This document shows, one piece after another, positions 19,680 through 28,184 of a stretch of 64,000 nucleotides of DNA. Within the stretch, counting starts at the first letter, position 1; every line of letters starts with the position of its first letter. The DNA comes from Arenibacter sp. ARW7G5Y1. GTDB taxonomy: Bacteria > Bacteroidota > Bacteroidia > Flavobacteriales > Flavobacteriaceae. A program made the position numbers and the translations under genes. The notes beneath the pieces are model-generated. The model was given only the letters and a program-made list of their open reading frames with translations, had not been told where the DNA came from and did not search any database. The stretch spans positions 154,643 to 218,642 of the forward strand of contig NZ_QJJZ01000004.1 of assembly GCF_003201775.1 (NCBI RefSeq), in the 5' to 3' direction.

Positions 19680-20474
19680 TTAACTTTCATTGGCAGGTTT
19701 CCCAATGGTGGCCAAGATACCTCCGTCTACATAGATTATTTGTCCATTTACAAAATCACTGGCCTTGGAACTTAGGAATATGGCAGCACCTTGTAGGTCA
19801 TCGGGATCTCCCCATTTACCGGCTGGCGTTCTGCCCACTATAAAATCATTGAACGGATGCCCATCAACTCTAATAGGGGCAGTCTGTGCCGTGGCAAAAT
19901 AGCCCGGTCCTATTCCATTGACCTGAATATTGTGCTTGGCCCATTCCGTGGCCATATTACGGGTGAGCATTTTTAAACCGCCTTTGGCCGCGGCATAGGC
20001 ACCTACCGTATTTCGGCCCAATTCGCTCATCATGGAACAAATGTTGATGATCTTGCCTTCCTTTCTGGCAATCATACCCTTTACCACGTGTTTGGAGACG
20101 ATGAACGGACTCACCAAATCTACTTTTACCACTTCTTCAAAATCGGAAACCTCCATTTCCTCCAAAGGAATTCTTTTGATGATTCCGGCATTGTTAACCA
20201 GGATATCTATATTTCCTACCTCTTTTTCAATTTTTGAAATATTTTCCTTGACCTTGGTCTCATTGGTAACATCAAAGAGGTAGCCATGGGCATTTAGCCC
20301 CAAGTCCCTGTATTCGGCAACGGCCTTGTCCAATTTGGCCTGGGAGGAGGCGCCGTTAATGACCAAGGTGGCACCTGCTTTTCCCAGCCCTATGGCCATG
20401 GCTTTTCCAAGGCCATGCGTAGCTCCCGTAATCAGAGCGGTCTTAGCTGTTAAATCAAATAGATTCAATGACAT
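19680..20474 (-). CDS. kduD: SDR oxidoreductase, KduD-type (2-deoxy-D-gluconate 3-dehydrogenase / gluconate 5-dehydrogenase group)
   Basis: Short-chain dehydrogenase of 264 residues. The NAD(P) loop TGATHGLG is at 16-23, NNAG at 94-97 and the catalytic pair Tyr160/Lys164 in YAAAK. In pectin and alginate catabolism KduD reduces 2,5-diketo-3-deoxygluconate to KDG (2-keto-3-deoxygluconate). That function is favoured here because kduI is the preceding gene (18-base gap) in the same operon. By sequence alone a gluconate 5-dehydrogenase would be equally possible. Confidence 0.88.
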   Translation of the reverse strand: MSLNLFDLTAKTALITGATHGLGKAMAIGLGKAGATLVINGASSQAKLDKAVAEYRDLGLNAHGYLFDVTNETKVKENISKIEKEVGNIDILVNNAGIIKRIPLEEMEVSDFEEVVKVDLVSPFIVSKHVVKGMIARKEGKIINICSMMSELGRNTVGAYAAAKGGLKMLTRNMATEWAKHNIQVNGIGPGYFATAQTAPIRVDGHPFNDFIVGRTPAGKWGDPDDLQGAAIFLSSKASDFVNGQIIYVDGGILATIGKPANES

Positions 20475-20492
20475 AGTTAAGTTTTCTTAGGG

Positions 20493-21335
20493 TTATTTTA
20501 AGTCCTTTATCTTGCAGTGGTCCATATCTCCATAATCCAGGTTTTCACCGGCCATTCCCCAGATAAAAGTATAATTGCTGGTTCCTGAGCCAGCGTGTAT
20601 GGACCATGGCGGGGAAATTACCGCTTCGTTATTGGCCATCCAGAGATGTCTAGTTTCTTGTGGTTGTCCCATAAAATGGCAAACGGCCTGCTCTTCGGGG
20701 ACCTCAAAATAGAAATAAACCTCCATTCTCCGGTCATGTACATGTGCCGGCATGGTGTTCCAAACACTTCCAGGTTTTAATTCCGTCATTCCCATTTGCA
20801 CCTGGCAGGTCTCTACCAAGCTGTTTACGATCAATTTCCTGATAGTTCTGGCATTGGAGGTTTCCATAGATCCCATTTCCACGATCTCCGCATCGGCACG
20901 ACTTATTTTTTTGATAGGGAATACCTTGTGGGCAGGGGTTGAATTAAGATAGAATTTGGCAGGCTTATCCGCACTGTTACTGCTGAAGCTCACCTCTTCA
21001 TTTTCTTTTCCTATATATAAGGCCTCCTTATAATCCAGATCATATTTCTGGCCATTGACGGTGACAGAACCAGCCCCGCCTACATTGATGATACCAATCT
21101 CCCTTCGTTCCAAAAAATAATCCGATTTTAATGGATCTATGGTGGGTAATTTTAATGAGGTCTTAAAGGGTACGGCCCCTCCAATTATAAATCTGTCAAA
21201 ATGGGTGTAGACTAAATTGATGGTGTCTGCTTCCATTAAATTTTGGATTAAGAACTCCTTTCTAAGTCCTTCGGTGGTCAACTCTTTGGTCTCCTTTGGA
21301 GAGCAGGCATATCTAACCTCGTAATTGTTGTTCAT
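20493..21335 (-). CDS. kduI: 5-dehydro-4-deoxy-D-glucuronate isomerase KduI
   Basis: Cupin-fold zinc isomerase of 280 residues that converts 5-keto-4-deoxyuronate (from unsaturated uronates) to 2,5-diketo-3-deoxygluconate. Family hallmarks are RYACSPKETKELTTEGLR near the start, GGAVPFKTSL, and the metal-site region MPAHVHDRRMEVYFYFE followed by SPPWSIHAGSGTSNY. It is the first gene of the operon kduI-kduD-DUF4861 and is divergent from a LacI regulator with a perfect palindrome in the shared promoter region. Confidence 0.96.
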   Translation of the reverse strand: MNNNYEVRYACSPKETKELTTEGLRKEFLIQNLMEADTINLVYTHFDRFIIGGAVPFKTSLKLPTIDPLKSDYFLERREIGIINVGGAGSVTVNGQKYDLDYKEALYIGKENEEVSFSSNSADKPAKFYLNSTPAHKVFPIKKISRADAEIVEMGSMETSNARTIRKLIVNSLVETCQVQMGMTELKPGSVWNTMPAHVHDRRMEVYFYFEVPEEQAVCHFMGQPQETRHLWMANNEAVISPPWSIHAGSGTSNYTFIWGMAGENLDYGDMDHCKIKDLK

Positions 21336-21425
21336 GTTTCTAAATATCTAATTAAAAGTTTTAAATCGCAGCGAATAAAGCAGTGTTTCTATGGCCAGTT
21401 CGTAAAGGTATTAAAAATTAATCAA

Positions 21426-21443
21426 AATACAATCGATTGTATT
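21426..21443. promoter_or_regulatory. Perfect 18-bp palindrome, probable LacI-family operator
   Basis: AATACAATCGATTGTATT is an exact inverted repeat centred on CG, the usual centre of LacI-family operators. It lies 91 bases upstream of the kduI start and 47 bases upstream of the regulator start. It sits just before the -7-like box TATATTTG (21454-21461) of the regulator, so binding could control both directions. The binding itself is inferred. Confidence 0.75.
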
Positions 21444-21453
21444 AATGAATGTG

Positions 21454-21461
21454 TATATTTG
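21454..21461 (+). promoter_or_regulatory. -7 box (TATATTTG) of the LacI regulator gene
   Basis: It matches the Bacteroidota TAnnTTTG element, 29 bases before the ATG at 21490. It supports that ATG over an upstream in-frame ATG at 21445, which would lie before the expected transcript start. Confidence 0.5.
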
Positions 21462-21489
21462 CTTAAAAACGTCAAGATACTCATTATTT

Positions 21490-22527
21490 ATGGAAAATAA
21501 AACAACCATACACGATATTGCCAAGGCCTTGAAGATTGATGCCTCTACAGTTTCACGGGCTTTGAACAACAGTCCAAGGGTGAGCCAGAAGACCAAAGAA
21601 AAGATTTTGGCCAAGGCTAATGAATTAGGTTATCAACGGAATGTACTGGCTTCAAATCTTCGTAAAAGCGTAACCAATACCATTGGGGTGATCGTTCCTA
21701 GAATATCCCGGCACTTCTTTTCTTCCGTTATTTCGGGTATAGAGGAAGCCGCTTATGACGCGGGCTATAATGTAATTATCTGTCAGTCTTTGGAGCAATT
21801 GAAACGGGAACGTAAGATTGTGGAAACCTTATTGGCAAACCGGGTAGCCGGGGTATTGTTGTCCGTCTCCATGGAAACGGTTGAATACGACCATTTATTG
21901 AACATGAAAAACAATGGCACCCCATTTCTGTTTTTTGATAGGCATTGTGAGATTGAAGGTATAAGTAGCGTGCTAATCGATGACTTTCAAGGCGGTTTTG
22001 ATGCCACGGAGCATTTAATTCTGAACGGATGTAAAAATATTGGGCATTTTTCCGGGCCCCAGGAATTGGCTATTTATAGAAATAGGACTGCAGGGTATAG
22101 AAAGGCCTTGGAAAAACATAAAATTCCCTTTAGACCCGAATTGGTACTGCGTTCCAGCCTAATGGAAAATGACGGGGCAGAGGGTGCCAAAACTTTACTT
22201 TCCTTACCAACTAGAATAGATGGTTTGTTCTCTGCCAATGATGTTGCAGCCATTGGTGCAATGAAATATTTCAAGAAGAAAGGAGTAAAAGTTCCGGAAA
22301 AAGTGGCTATTGTAGGGTTCAGTAACGAGCCGGTTTCTGGGATAATAGATCCCTCCCTGACCACTATTGATCAGCCGGGTTTTCAAATTGGGCAAATAGC
22401 TACAAAATTATTATTGGAAGAAATAAACAATACACCCAGTACTACTGCTACTGTGGGCAAAACAACTATTCAGAAGTCGTCCTTGATTGAACGTGATTCC
22501 TCTAGAAGAAGCATTCAACATCTATGA
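21490..22527 (+). CDS. LacI-family transcriptional regulator of the kdu operon
   Basis: DNA-binding regulator of 345 residues. The helix-turn-helix TIHDIAKALKIDASTVSRAL is at the N-terminus, followed by the hinge helix region and a periplasmic-binding-protein-like sensor domain with GVIVPRISRHFFSSV and IDGLFSANDVAAIGA. The reading frame is open 15 codons further upstream, but the helix-turn-helix begins at this ATG. It is divergent from kduI; its ligand is inferred to be an intermediate of uronate breakdown. Confidence 0.93.
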   Translation: MENKTTIHDIAKALKIDASTVSRALNNSPRVSQKTKEKILAKANELGYQRNVLASNLRKSVTNTIGVIVPRISRHFFSSVISGIEEAAYDAGYNVIICQSLEQLKRERKIVETLLANRVAGVLLSVSMETVEYDHLLNMKNNGTPFLFFDRHCEIEGISSVLIDDFQGGFDATEHLILNGCKNIGHFSGPQELAIYRNRTAGYRKALEKHKIPFRPELVLRSSLMENDGAEGAKTLLSLPTRIDGLFSANDVAAIGAMKYFKKKGVKVPEKVAIVGFSNEPVSGIIDPSLTTIDQPGFQIGQIATKLLLEEINNTPSTTATVGKTTIQKSSLIERDSSRRSIQHL

Positions 22528-22604
22528 TAGCCAAAGGATCTTTAGGTTCATGAGCCATGGAGGATACAAGGGACATTGGAAAAACGTTTATAAACCCGCA
22601 TTTT

Positions 22605-23585
22605 TTAAGCAGAGCCCATTTTTACCTTACTTACAATATGGTCCATAATCATGTTGGCATGGATCCTTGAATTTTCTATAAACCATTTGTGGGTTTCCAT
22701 TCCTCCACAAATTACACCGGCCAGATAAAGATTATCAATATTGGTTTCCATGGTTTCCGGATCGTAGTGGGGAAGTCTTTTTTCGTCATCTGACAACTGG
22801 ATCCCTATTTTTTCCAAGAAAGCGAAATTGGGCCTATATCCCGTGAGGGCCAGGACGTAATCGTTTTCCAAGGCAATTGTACCGCTAGGGGTATTTAGAA
22901 TAATTTCGTCTTCCTTGATTTCCTTCACGGTACTATTGTAATGGACTTTTATACTGCCTTCCTCTATTCTGTTGATGATATCGGGCCTTACCCAGTATTT
23001 TACACGTTGGCCTACCTCGGGTCCTCTAATGATCAAAGATACCTCCGCGCCCTTTCTATAGCATTCCAGGGCAGCGTCTATAGCCGAATTACTGGCCCCG
23101 ATGACCGCTACTTTCTGACTTGAATAGAAATGGGGATCCCTGTAATAATGGGATACCTTTTTTAAATCTTCCCCGGGTACGTTCATTCTGTTCGGAATAT
23201 CGTAGAATCCTGTGGCAATAATTACGTTGGTGGAGGAATATGTATTCTTATCCGAAACGATATGGAAAAGCCCATCCATTTTTTTGATGGAATTTACTTT
23301 TTCAAAAAGTGTAATGTTCAGATGGTTGGAGGTCACTATCCGTCTATAATATTCCAGTGCCTCATTTCTTTTAGGTTTCGCCTCTATGCTTATAAAAGGA
23401 ATTTCATCGATTTCCAGTTTTTCGGAAGAGGAAAAGAATTGCATGTTCAGGGGATAATTATAAAGCGAATTAACAATACACCCCTTTTCGATAATTACGT
23501 AGGACAACCCCTTTTTTTTGGCTTCCAGGCCACAGGCAATACCAATGGGTCCGCCTCCAACAATTACTACATCCCAAATCTTCAT
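22605..23585 (-). CDS. ypdA: YpdA-family FAD/NAD(P)-dependent oxidoreductase (putative bacillithiol disulfide reductase)
   Basis: Flavoprotein of 326 residues with two dinucleotide-binding loops: VIVGGGPIGIACGLEA at the N-terminus for FAD and VIGASNSAIDAALE in the middle for NADPH. The N-terminal region with NYPLNMQFFSSSE is characteristic of the YpdA group rather than thioredoxin reductase, and no CxxC redox pair of thioredoxin reductase is seen. In Firmicutes YpdA reduces bacillithiol disulfide; many Flavobacteria are thought to make bacillithiol. The stop overlap with rpe is one base, so the two form an operon. Confidence 0.85.
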   Translation of the reverse strand: MKIWDVVIVGGGPIGIACGLEAKKKGLSYVIIEKGCIVNSLYNYPLNMQFFSSSEKLEIDEIPFISIEAKPKRNEALEYYRRIVTSNHLNITLFEKVNSIKKMDGLFHIVSDKNTYSSTNVIIATGFYDIPNRMNVPGEDLKKVSHYYRDPHFYSSQKVAVIGASNSAIDAALECYRKGAEVSLIIRGPEVGQRVKYWVRPDIINRIEEGSIKVHYNSTVKEIKEDEIILNTPSGTIALENDYVLALTGYRPNFAFLEKIGIQLSDDEKRLPHYDPETMETNIDNLYLAGVICGGMETHKWFIENSRIHANMIMDHIVSKVKMGSA

Positions 23586-24244
23586 TATCCTACTATTTTT
23601 TTGAGTTCCTTAATAGTCTTGGTGGGATTATCACTCTTAAATATAAAACTACCTGCCACTAAAATATCCGCTCCTGCATCTATTAATTGCTTGGCATTTT
23701 CAGTGGTAACACCCCCATCGATCTCAATTAGGGTATGGGCACTTTTTCTATTGATAAGTTCTTTTAGCGCCTTAATTTTTTCATAGGTATTTTCAATAAA
23801 AGTTTGTCCGCCAAATCCTGGATTTACACTCATTACACAAACAAGATCTATGTCATTTATAGTATCCTCCAATAACTTAATATTGGTATGGGGGTTCAAT
23901 GCCACGCCTGCTGCCATTCCCTCGGCCTTTATGGCTTGCAAGGTACGGTGTAGATGTGGGCAGGTTTCGTAGTGTACGATAAGGTTATTGGCTCCCAATT
24001 CTGCGAATGTCTTGATATAGCGATCCGGGTCCACGATCATTAGATGTACGTCCAAGGTTTTGGTAGCATGGGCCGCAATTGCTTTTAGGACGGGCATTCC
24101 CAAAGAGATATTTGGCACAAAAACACCATCCATAATATCTATATGGTGCCAATCGGCCTCACTGTGGTTTACCATTTCAATATCGCGCTGGAGATTGGCA
24201 AAATCGGCGGCCAAGAGGGAAGGGGCAATAATCTTTTTGTCCAT
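23585..24244 (-). CDS. rpe: Ribulose-phosphate 3-epimerase
   Basis: TIM-barrel metal-dependent epimerase of 219 residues that interconverts ribulose-5-phosphate and xylulose-5-phosphate in the pentose phosphate pathway. The N-terminal APSLLAADFANL, metal-site HIDIMDGVFVPNIS, DVHLMIVDPD and phosphate-loop MSVNPGFGGQTFI are all intact, and EIDGGV and VAGSFIF complete the barrel. It is first in a two-gene operon with ypdA. Confidence 0.97.
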   Translation of the reverse strand: MDKKIIAPSLLAADFANLQRDIEMVNHSEADWHHIDIMDGVFVPNISLGMPVLKAIAAHATKTLDVHLMIVDPDRYIKTFAELGANNLIVHYETCPHLHRTLQAIKAEGMAAGVALNPHTNIKLLEDTINDIDLVCVMSVNPGFGGQTFIENTYEKIKALKELINRKSAHTLIEIDGGVTTENAKQLIDAGADILVAGSFIFKSDNPTKTIKELKKIVG

Positions 24245-24268
24245 TATTATTTACTATAAGTGTTTCTA

Positions 24269-24276
24269 CAAAGGTA
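24269..24276 (-). promoter_or_regulatory. -7 box (TACCTTTG) upstream of rpe
   Basis: It reads TACCTTTG on the minus strand, 24 bases before the rpe start, matching the Bacteroidota TAnnTTTG element. No convincing -33 TTG was found at the usual distance. Confidence 0.5.
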
Positions 24277-24344
24277 GTGAATTGATATGTTTAAAGGTGT
24301 GCTCCACAACAGGATCAACCTTGCTATGCTCCAAAAGATCCCGA

Positions 24345-25580
24345 TCAATACCAACGTTTCTTTTTCTTTTTGGAGGCCACGGACTTCCTGCCTTTTTTAT
24401 GTTTACTGCCTTGTTTCTTATGTACTTGCGGTTTGGCCTTTGGATCTAAGGGATACGGATGGTCTTCAACAACTTGGATGTGTTTTTGCATCAGTTTTTG
24501 AATAATGGATAAATATCCCTTTTCATCTGCGGAACAAAAGGCATAGGATGTTCCCGTATTTCCCGCTCTTCCCGTTCTTCCTATACGGTGTACATAGGTT
24601 TCCGGTATATTTGGCAAATCGAAATTGATAACCGCGTCCAGGTCGTCAATATCCAAGCCACGGGCGGCAACATCAGTGGCCACAAGAATGTTGGTTACCC
24701 CCTGCTTGAATTTTCCTAGTGCTGCGTGGCGCTCTTCCTGTGACTTGTCTCCATGTAGGCTATCTACCTTGAAATTGTTGTTGCGAAGCGTTTTTTCCAA
24801 CTTCTCCACCCCGTATTTTGTGCGTCTAAAAATCAGGATATTGCCCTTTATAGTATTTCTAAGAAGGTAAAGACAGAGTTCTATTTTATTGGGCTTTGGC
24901 GTGTAATACAATAACTGATGTACGGTAGCCGCAGCGGAAGATGTAGGGGTGATGGCTACTTTCTTGGGGTCTTTTAATATGGTATCGGCCAACTGCACCA
25001 CTTTAAAAGGCATAGTGGCCGAAAATAGGAGTGTCTGTTTGTCATTGGGGCAGAGGCGCTCTATTTTTTTTACGTCATCTATAAATCCCATATCCAACAT
25101 TAGATCGGCCTCATCCAATACCAATATTTCCACATAGTCCAAATTGACCCTGTCTTGCTTGTGCAGATCCAATAATCTACCTGGGGTTGCCACAAGGATA
25201 TCCACTCCCTTTTTTAAGGCAGCTATTTGGGGCTCTATTTTTGTTCCACCATATACAACGGTTGAGGTTAAATGCGTGTATTTGCTGTAATCCAAAAAAC
25301 TCTCGTGAATCTGGGAAGCCAATTCTCGGGTAGGACTTATTATCAATGCTTTAATTTTTTTGCCCTTTTCCGAAGTCTCTTGCTTATCAAATAGCAGCTG
25401 CAATATGGGCAGGGCAAAAGCGGCCGTTTTTCCTGTTCCTGTTTCGGCAGAGGCTATAACGTCATTTTTCTCCAGAACTAAGGGTATGGCAATTTCCTGA
25501 ATGGCAGTTGGGGCGTCATAGTTTTTTTCAGCCACTGCTCTCAGGAGATGTTTATTGAGCTTTAATTCTTTAAAATTCAT
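24345..25580 (-). CDS. DEAD-box ATP-dependent RNA helicase
   Basis: RNA helicase of 411 residues with the full motif set: Q-motif region near YDAPTAIQEIAIP, Walker A ASAETGTGKTAAF, PTRELASQI, TPGRLLDL, DEAD in VLDEADLML, SAT, and HRIGRTGRAG. After the core comes a short tail rich in Lys and Arg (KKQGSKHKKGRK, ending KKKKKRWY), likely for RNA contact. It belongs to the RhlE-like group common in Bacteroidota; the specific RNA target is not predictable. Confidence 0.95.
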   Translation of the reverse strand: MNFKELKLNKHLLRAVAEKNYDAPTAIQEIAIPLVLEKNDVIASAETGTGKTAAFALPILQLLFDKQETSEKGKKIKALIISPTRELASQIHESFLDYSKYTHLTSTVVYGGTKIEPQIAALKKGVDILVATPGRLLDLHKQDRVNLDYVEILVLDEADLMLDMGFIDDVKKIERLCPNDKQTLLFSATMPFKVVQLADTILKDPKKVAITPTSSAAATVHQLLYYTPKPNKIELCLYLLRNTIKGNILIFRRTKYGVEKLEKTLRNNNFKVDSLHGDKSQEERHAALGKFKQGVTNILVATDVAARGLDIDDLDAVINFDLPNIPETYVHRIGRTGRAGNTGTSYAFCSADEKGYLSIIQKLMQKHIQVVEDHPYPLDPKAKPQVHKKQGSKHKKGRKSVASKKKKKRWY

Positions 25581-25609
25581 ATGGATACCTATTTAGGTAG
25601 TGATGCGTA

Positions 25610-25617
25610 CAAAGGTA
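25610..25617 (-). promoter_or_regulatory. -7 box (TACCTTTG) upstream of the DEAD-box helicase
   Basis: It reads TACCTTTG on the minus strand, 29 bases before the start codon; same element as at rpe. Confidence 0.5.
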
Positions 25618-25649
25618 AGATAAATTGGCAAGGCATGTGTTGGTTGGGC

Positions 25650-27851
25650 CTACAAGCTTAAAAGACCATGGTCCCTTAAAGTTTGTAAGGGCTTGGAATA
25701 CCAGAACAGCTCAAAATTTTCAAATTGCGATTCAAAGTCGGTCTTAAGCTGTGCAAAGGTGGTCGTTTTTCCATGGTTGCCTATCATATTGGCCAAGGTG
25801 TTACCGAGCCATTTCCCTTGTTCCTCATCAATGGTAATGGATATGGAAGTGGTTTGGTCATGAAAGACCATTTTGAGCAATTTCCAGGTATGTCCTTTTT
25901 TGGATTTGGAAATAGTCTCCACCATGGGCAGTCTTCCCAACCATAGTATTTTGGCATTGGGTTTGGTGATTAATACAGGTTCCTCTTTAAGGGCGTTTTC
26001 AATATAGTTGGGTGCAATGGAGGTTTTTGGGATTTTAAAACTGAACCATTCCTGTAAGGGAAGGTCAAAACAAATACCGTGCATATAGTTAAAGAGGGAC
26101 TTTTTTAATCCATAACTAAACTTCCCGTGGTCAATTCCCGTAGTATCCGTGAACTGGATATCATTGTTGGCAAAAGTTATGGGCCGATAGTCTGGAATAA
26201 TATGGTAATCTTCGGGGTTGAGACCTATCGGACTATGGGCGGTAAGGGCAAATTGATGCCAGAATCCTGATTGAAGTATTCCCACTTGGAACATTTGCCG
26301 TACCATTTCCAAACTATCTACGGTCTCTTGGACCGTTTGGGTAGGGTAGCCATACATAAGATAACAGTGTACCATAATACCCGCTTCGGTAAAATTACGG
26401 TTAACCCGTGCTACCTGCTCAACGGTAACTCCTTTTTGGATCAATGCCAGCAATCGGTCCGAGGCTACCTCCAATCCTCCGGAAACGGCAATACAGCCAG
26501 ATGCCTTTAATAACTTACAGAGGTCGCGGCCAAAGCTTTTTTCAAACCTAATGTTGGTCCACCAGCTAACGGTTACATTTCGTTTTATGATTTCCAGAGC
26601 CAAAGCCCTCATTAGTGCAGGGGGTGCGGCTTCATCCACAAAATGAAAACCGGTTTCCCCGGTTTGTTCAATGAGCTCCTCCATACGGTCTACCAGCAGT
26701 TTGGCGGCAATGGGCTCATATATTTTTATGTAGTCCAGGGAGATATCGCAAAAGGTACATTTGCCCCAATAGCAACCATGTGCCATGGTAAGTTTGTTCC
26801 AGCGGCCATCGCTCCAAAGACTGTGCATGGGGTTGGCAATTTCAATGACCGAGATGTATTTGTCCAGCAATAGATCGGTGTAATCCGGGGTACCTACTTC
26901 GCTTTGTTTGTAATCTGTGTTGGGGGAGAGATTATTGTAAAAAATTGTTTCGTCCTTTATTAAAAAGGTTCTCTTTAGAAGGGCATTGCTATCGGTGCGT
27001 TGGGGGAGCAGGCAATGGGCCGTTAGCAGCTCCAAGGGAAGTTCTCCATCGTCCAGACTTATATAATCAAAGAATTCGAAAACCCGCGTATCGGAAACCG
27101 ATCTCAATTCCGTATTGGGAAATCCCCCGCCCATGGATACTTTTATTTTCGGATAGTGTTGTTTTAAAAATTGGGCACATCTAAACGCACTGTACAGATT
27201 GCCGGGGAAGGGAACGGAAAAACATACCAGCTTGGGTTTGACCGTATTGATCCGCTTATCCAAAATGTCCAGCGTCAATTCGTCTATATAAGTTATTTCA
27301 TTTTGTAAATACCGGTATAGTTCGTCAAAGGAATTGGCGCTTCTTCCCAATCGTTCTGCGTAACGACTAAAACCAAAGTTTTCATCGACACATTCTACCA
27401 TAAAATCGGACAGGTCTTCCAGATACAGTGTGGCCAGGTGTTTTGCCCTATCCTGATGTCCCATGGTCCCAAAGGCCCATTCCAAATCGTCCAATTGATC
27501 AAATCTCCCTGCTTGTGGCAAAAAGTTGGGCGTACATATTTGTCTGGCAAAGGTGGCGTTATGTCCCTGCAAAAAGGAAACAACGGCATCTATGGTCTTT
27601 AAATAATCTTCTTGTAAGGCGTTTATTCTAAGGCAGTTGTCCGATATTATGGAATTGTTCGCCTTTGCACAATCAAAAATATTACGAAGTCCGTCTTTGG
27701 AGAAGATTTTTAATATTACCTCTATCCCCAGATCCATTTGAAATGCACTTATGTCCTTGGTGTTCAAAAATCCCTTTAAATAGGCCGTTGCCGGATAGGG
27801 AGTGTTCAGTTGGGTAAAGGGAGGGGTTATTAAAAGGAGGTCTTTCGCCAT
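25650..27851 (-). CDS. B12-binding-like radical SAM protein with a CX4CX2C cluster motif
   Basis: Predicted radical S-adenosylmethionine enzyme of 733 residues. The N-terminus (DLLLITPPFTQLNTPYPA) and the PKLVCFSVPFPGN and VSMGGGFPN segments resemble the cobalamin-binding-like domain of such proteins. The cluster motif is GCYWGKCTFCD, with Cys360, Cys365 and Cys368: spacing CX4CX2C instead of the usual CX3CX2C. Radical SAM barrel features follow (FVDEAAPPALM, SGGLEVASDRLL, CYLMYGYPTQT). The frame is open 8 codons upstream, but a -7 box lies there, so the MAKD start is preferred. Substrate unknown; no precursor peptide is seen beside it. Confidence 0.85.
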   Translation of the reverse strand: MAKDLLLITPPFTQLNTPYPATAYLKGFLNTKDISAFQMDLGIEVILKIFSKDGLRNIFDCAKANNSIISDNCLRINALQEDYLKTIDAVVSFLQGHNATFARQICTPNFLPQAGRFDQLDDLEWAFGTMGHQDRAKHLATLYLEDLSDFMVECVDENFGFSRYAERLGRSANSFDELYRYLQNEITYIDELTLDILDKRINTVKPKLVCFSVPFPGNLYSAFRCAQFLKQHYPKIKVSMGGGFPNTELRSVSDTRVFEFFDYISLDDGELPLELLTAHCLLPQRTDSNALLKRTFLIKDETIFYNNLSPNTDYKQSEVGTPDYTDLLLDKYISVIEIANPMHSLWSDGRWNKLTMAHGCYWGKCTFCDISLDYIKIYEPIAAKLLVDRMEELIEQTGETGFHFVDEAAPPALMRALALEIIKRNVTVSWWTNIRFEKSFGRDLCKLLKASGCIAVSGGLEVASDRLLALIQKGVTVEQVARVNRNFTEAGIMVHCYLMYGYPTQTVQETVDSLEMVRQMFQVGILQSGFWHQFALTAHSPIGLNPEDYHIIPDYRPITFANNDIQFTDTTGIDHGKFSYGLKKSLFNYMHGICFDLPLQEWFSFKIPKTSIAPNYIENALKEEPVLITKPNAKILWLGRLPMVETISKSKKGHTWKLLKMVFHDQTTSISITIDEEQGKWLGNTLANMIGNHGKTTTFAQLKTDFESQFENFELFWYSKPLQTLRDHGLLSL

Positions 27852-27872
27852 AGTGCAATAATGTAGATGATA

Positions 27873-27880
27873 CAAAGATA
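27873..27880 (-). promoter_or_regulatory. -7 box (TATCTTTG) upstream of the radical SAM gene
   Basis: It reads TATCTTTG on the minus strand, 21 bases before the chosen start codon. It overlaps the upstream in-frame ATG at 27875, which argues against that ATG being the start. Confidence 0.5.
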
Positions 27881-28036
27881 GGGGTGTTTCAAATAATAGA
27901 CTTGTTAATTGTTTAAGGAATGCAGTTGTCGAAAATTGAGTATTTCGGTTTAAAAAAGTGGGGGCAATTATTTGTGATTAGTTGTTAAAATATCAATGAA
28001 TACAGTACTTTTAGGGTTTTTTTCTTTGGTGTAAAA

Positions 28037-28066
28037 CAAAAAAACTCCGGTAATCAGCCGGAGTTT
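28037..28066 (-). terminator. Rho-independent terminator after rpoD
   Basis: Stem AAACTCCGG (28042-28050) and CCGGAGTTT (28058-28066) with a 7-base loop; on the minus strand the stem ends in a run of T. It lies about 120 bases after the rpoD stop. The rest of the 333-base gap 27852-28184 shows no gene. Confidence 0.8.
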
Positions 28067-28184
28067 ATTCATCAATCAAAAAACGAACAGTCATGATAAC
28101 TGTTGTTACAGTCCACAATTTACAATTTTTGCAGCATCTTTCCAATGGGGAAAGACGATTGCACAAAAAATTTAATTGTTTGGA

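Noticed and set aside
21445-21489. Upstream in-frame ATG for the kdu LacI regulator
   Set aside because: The promoter box TATATTTG lies between the two ATGs, and the helix-turn-helix begins at the second; the extra 15 residues are not family-like.
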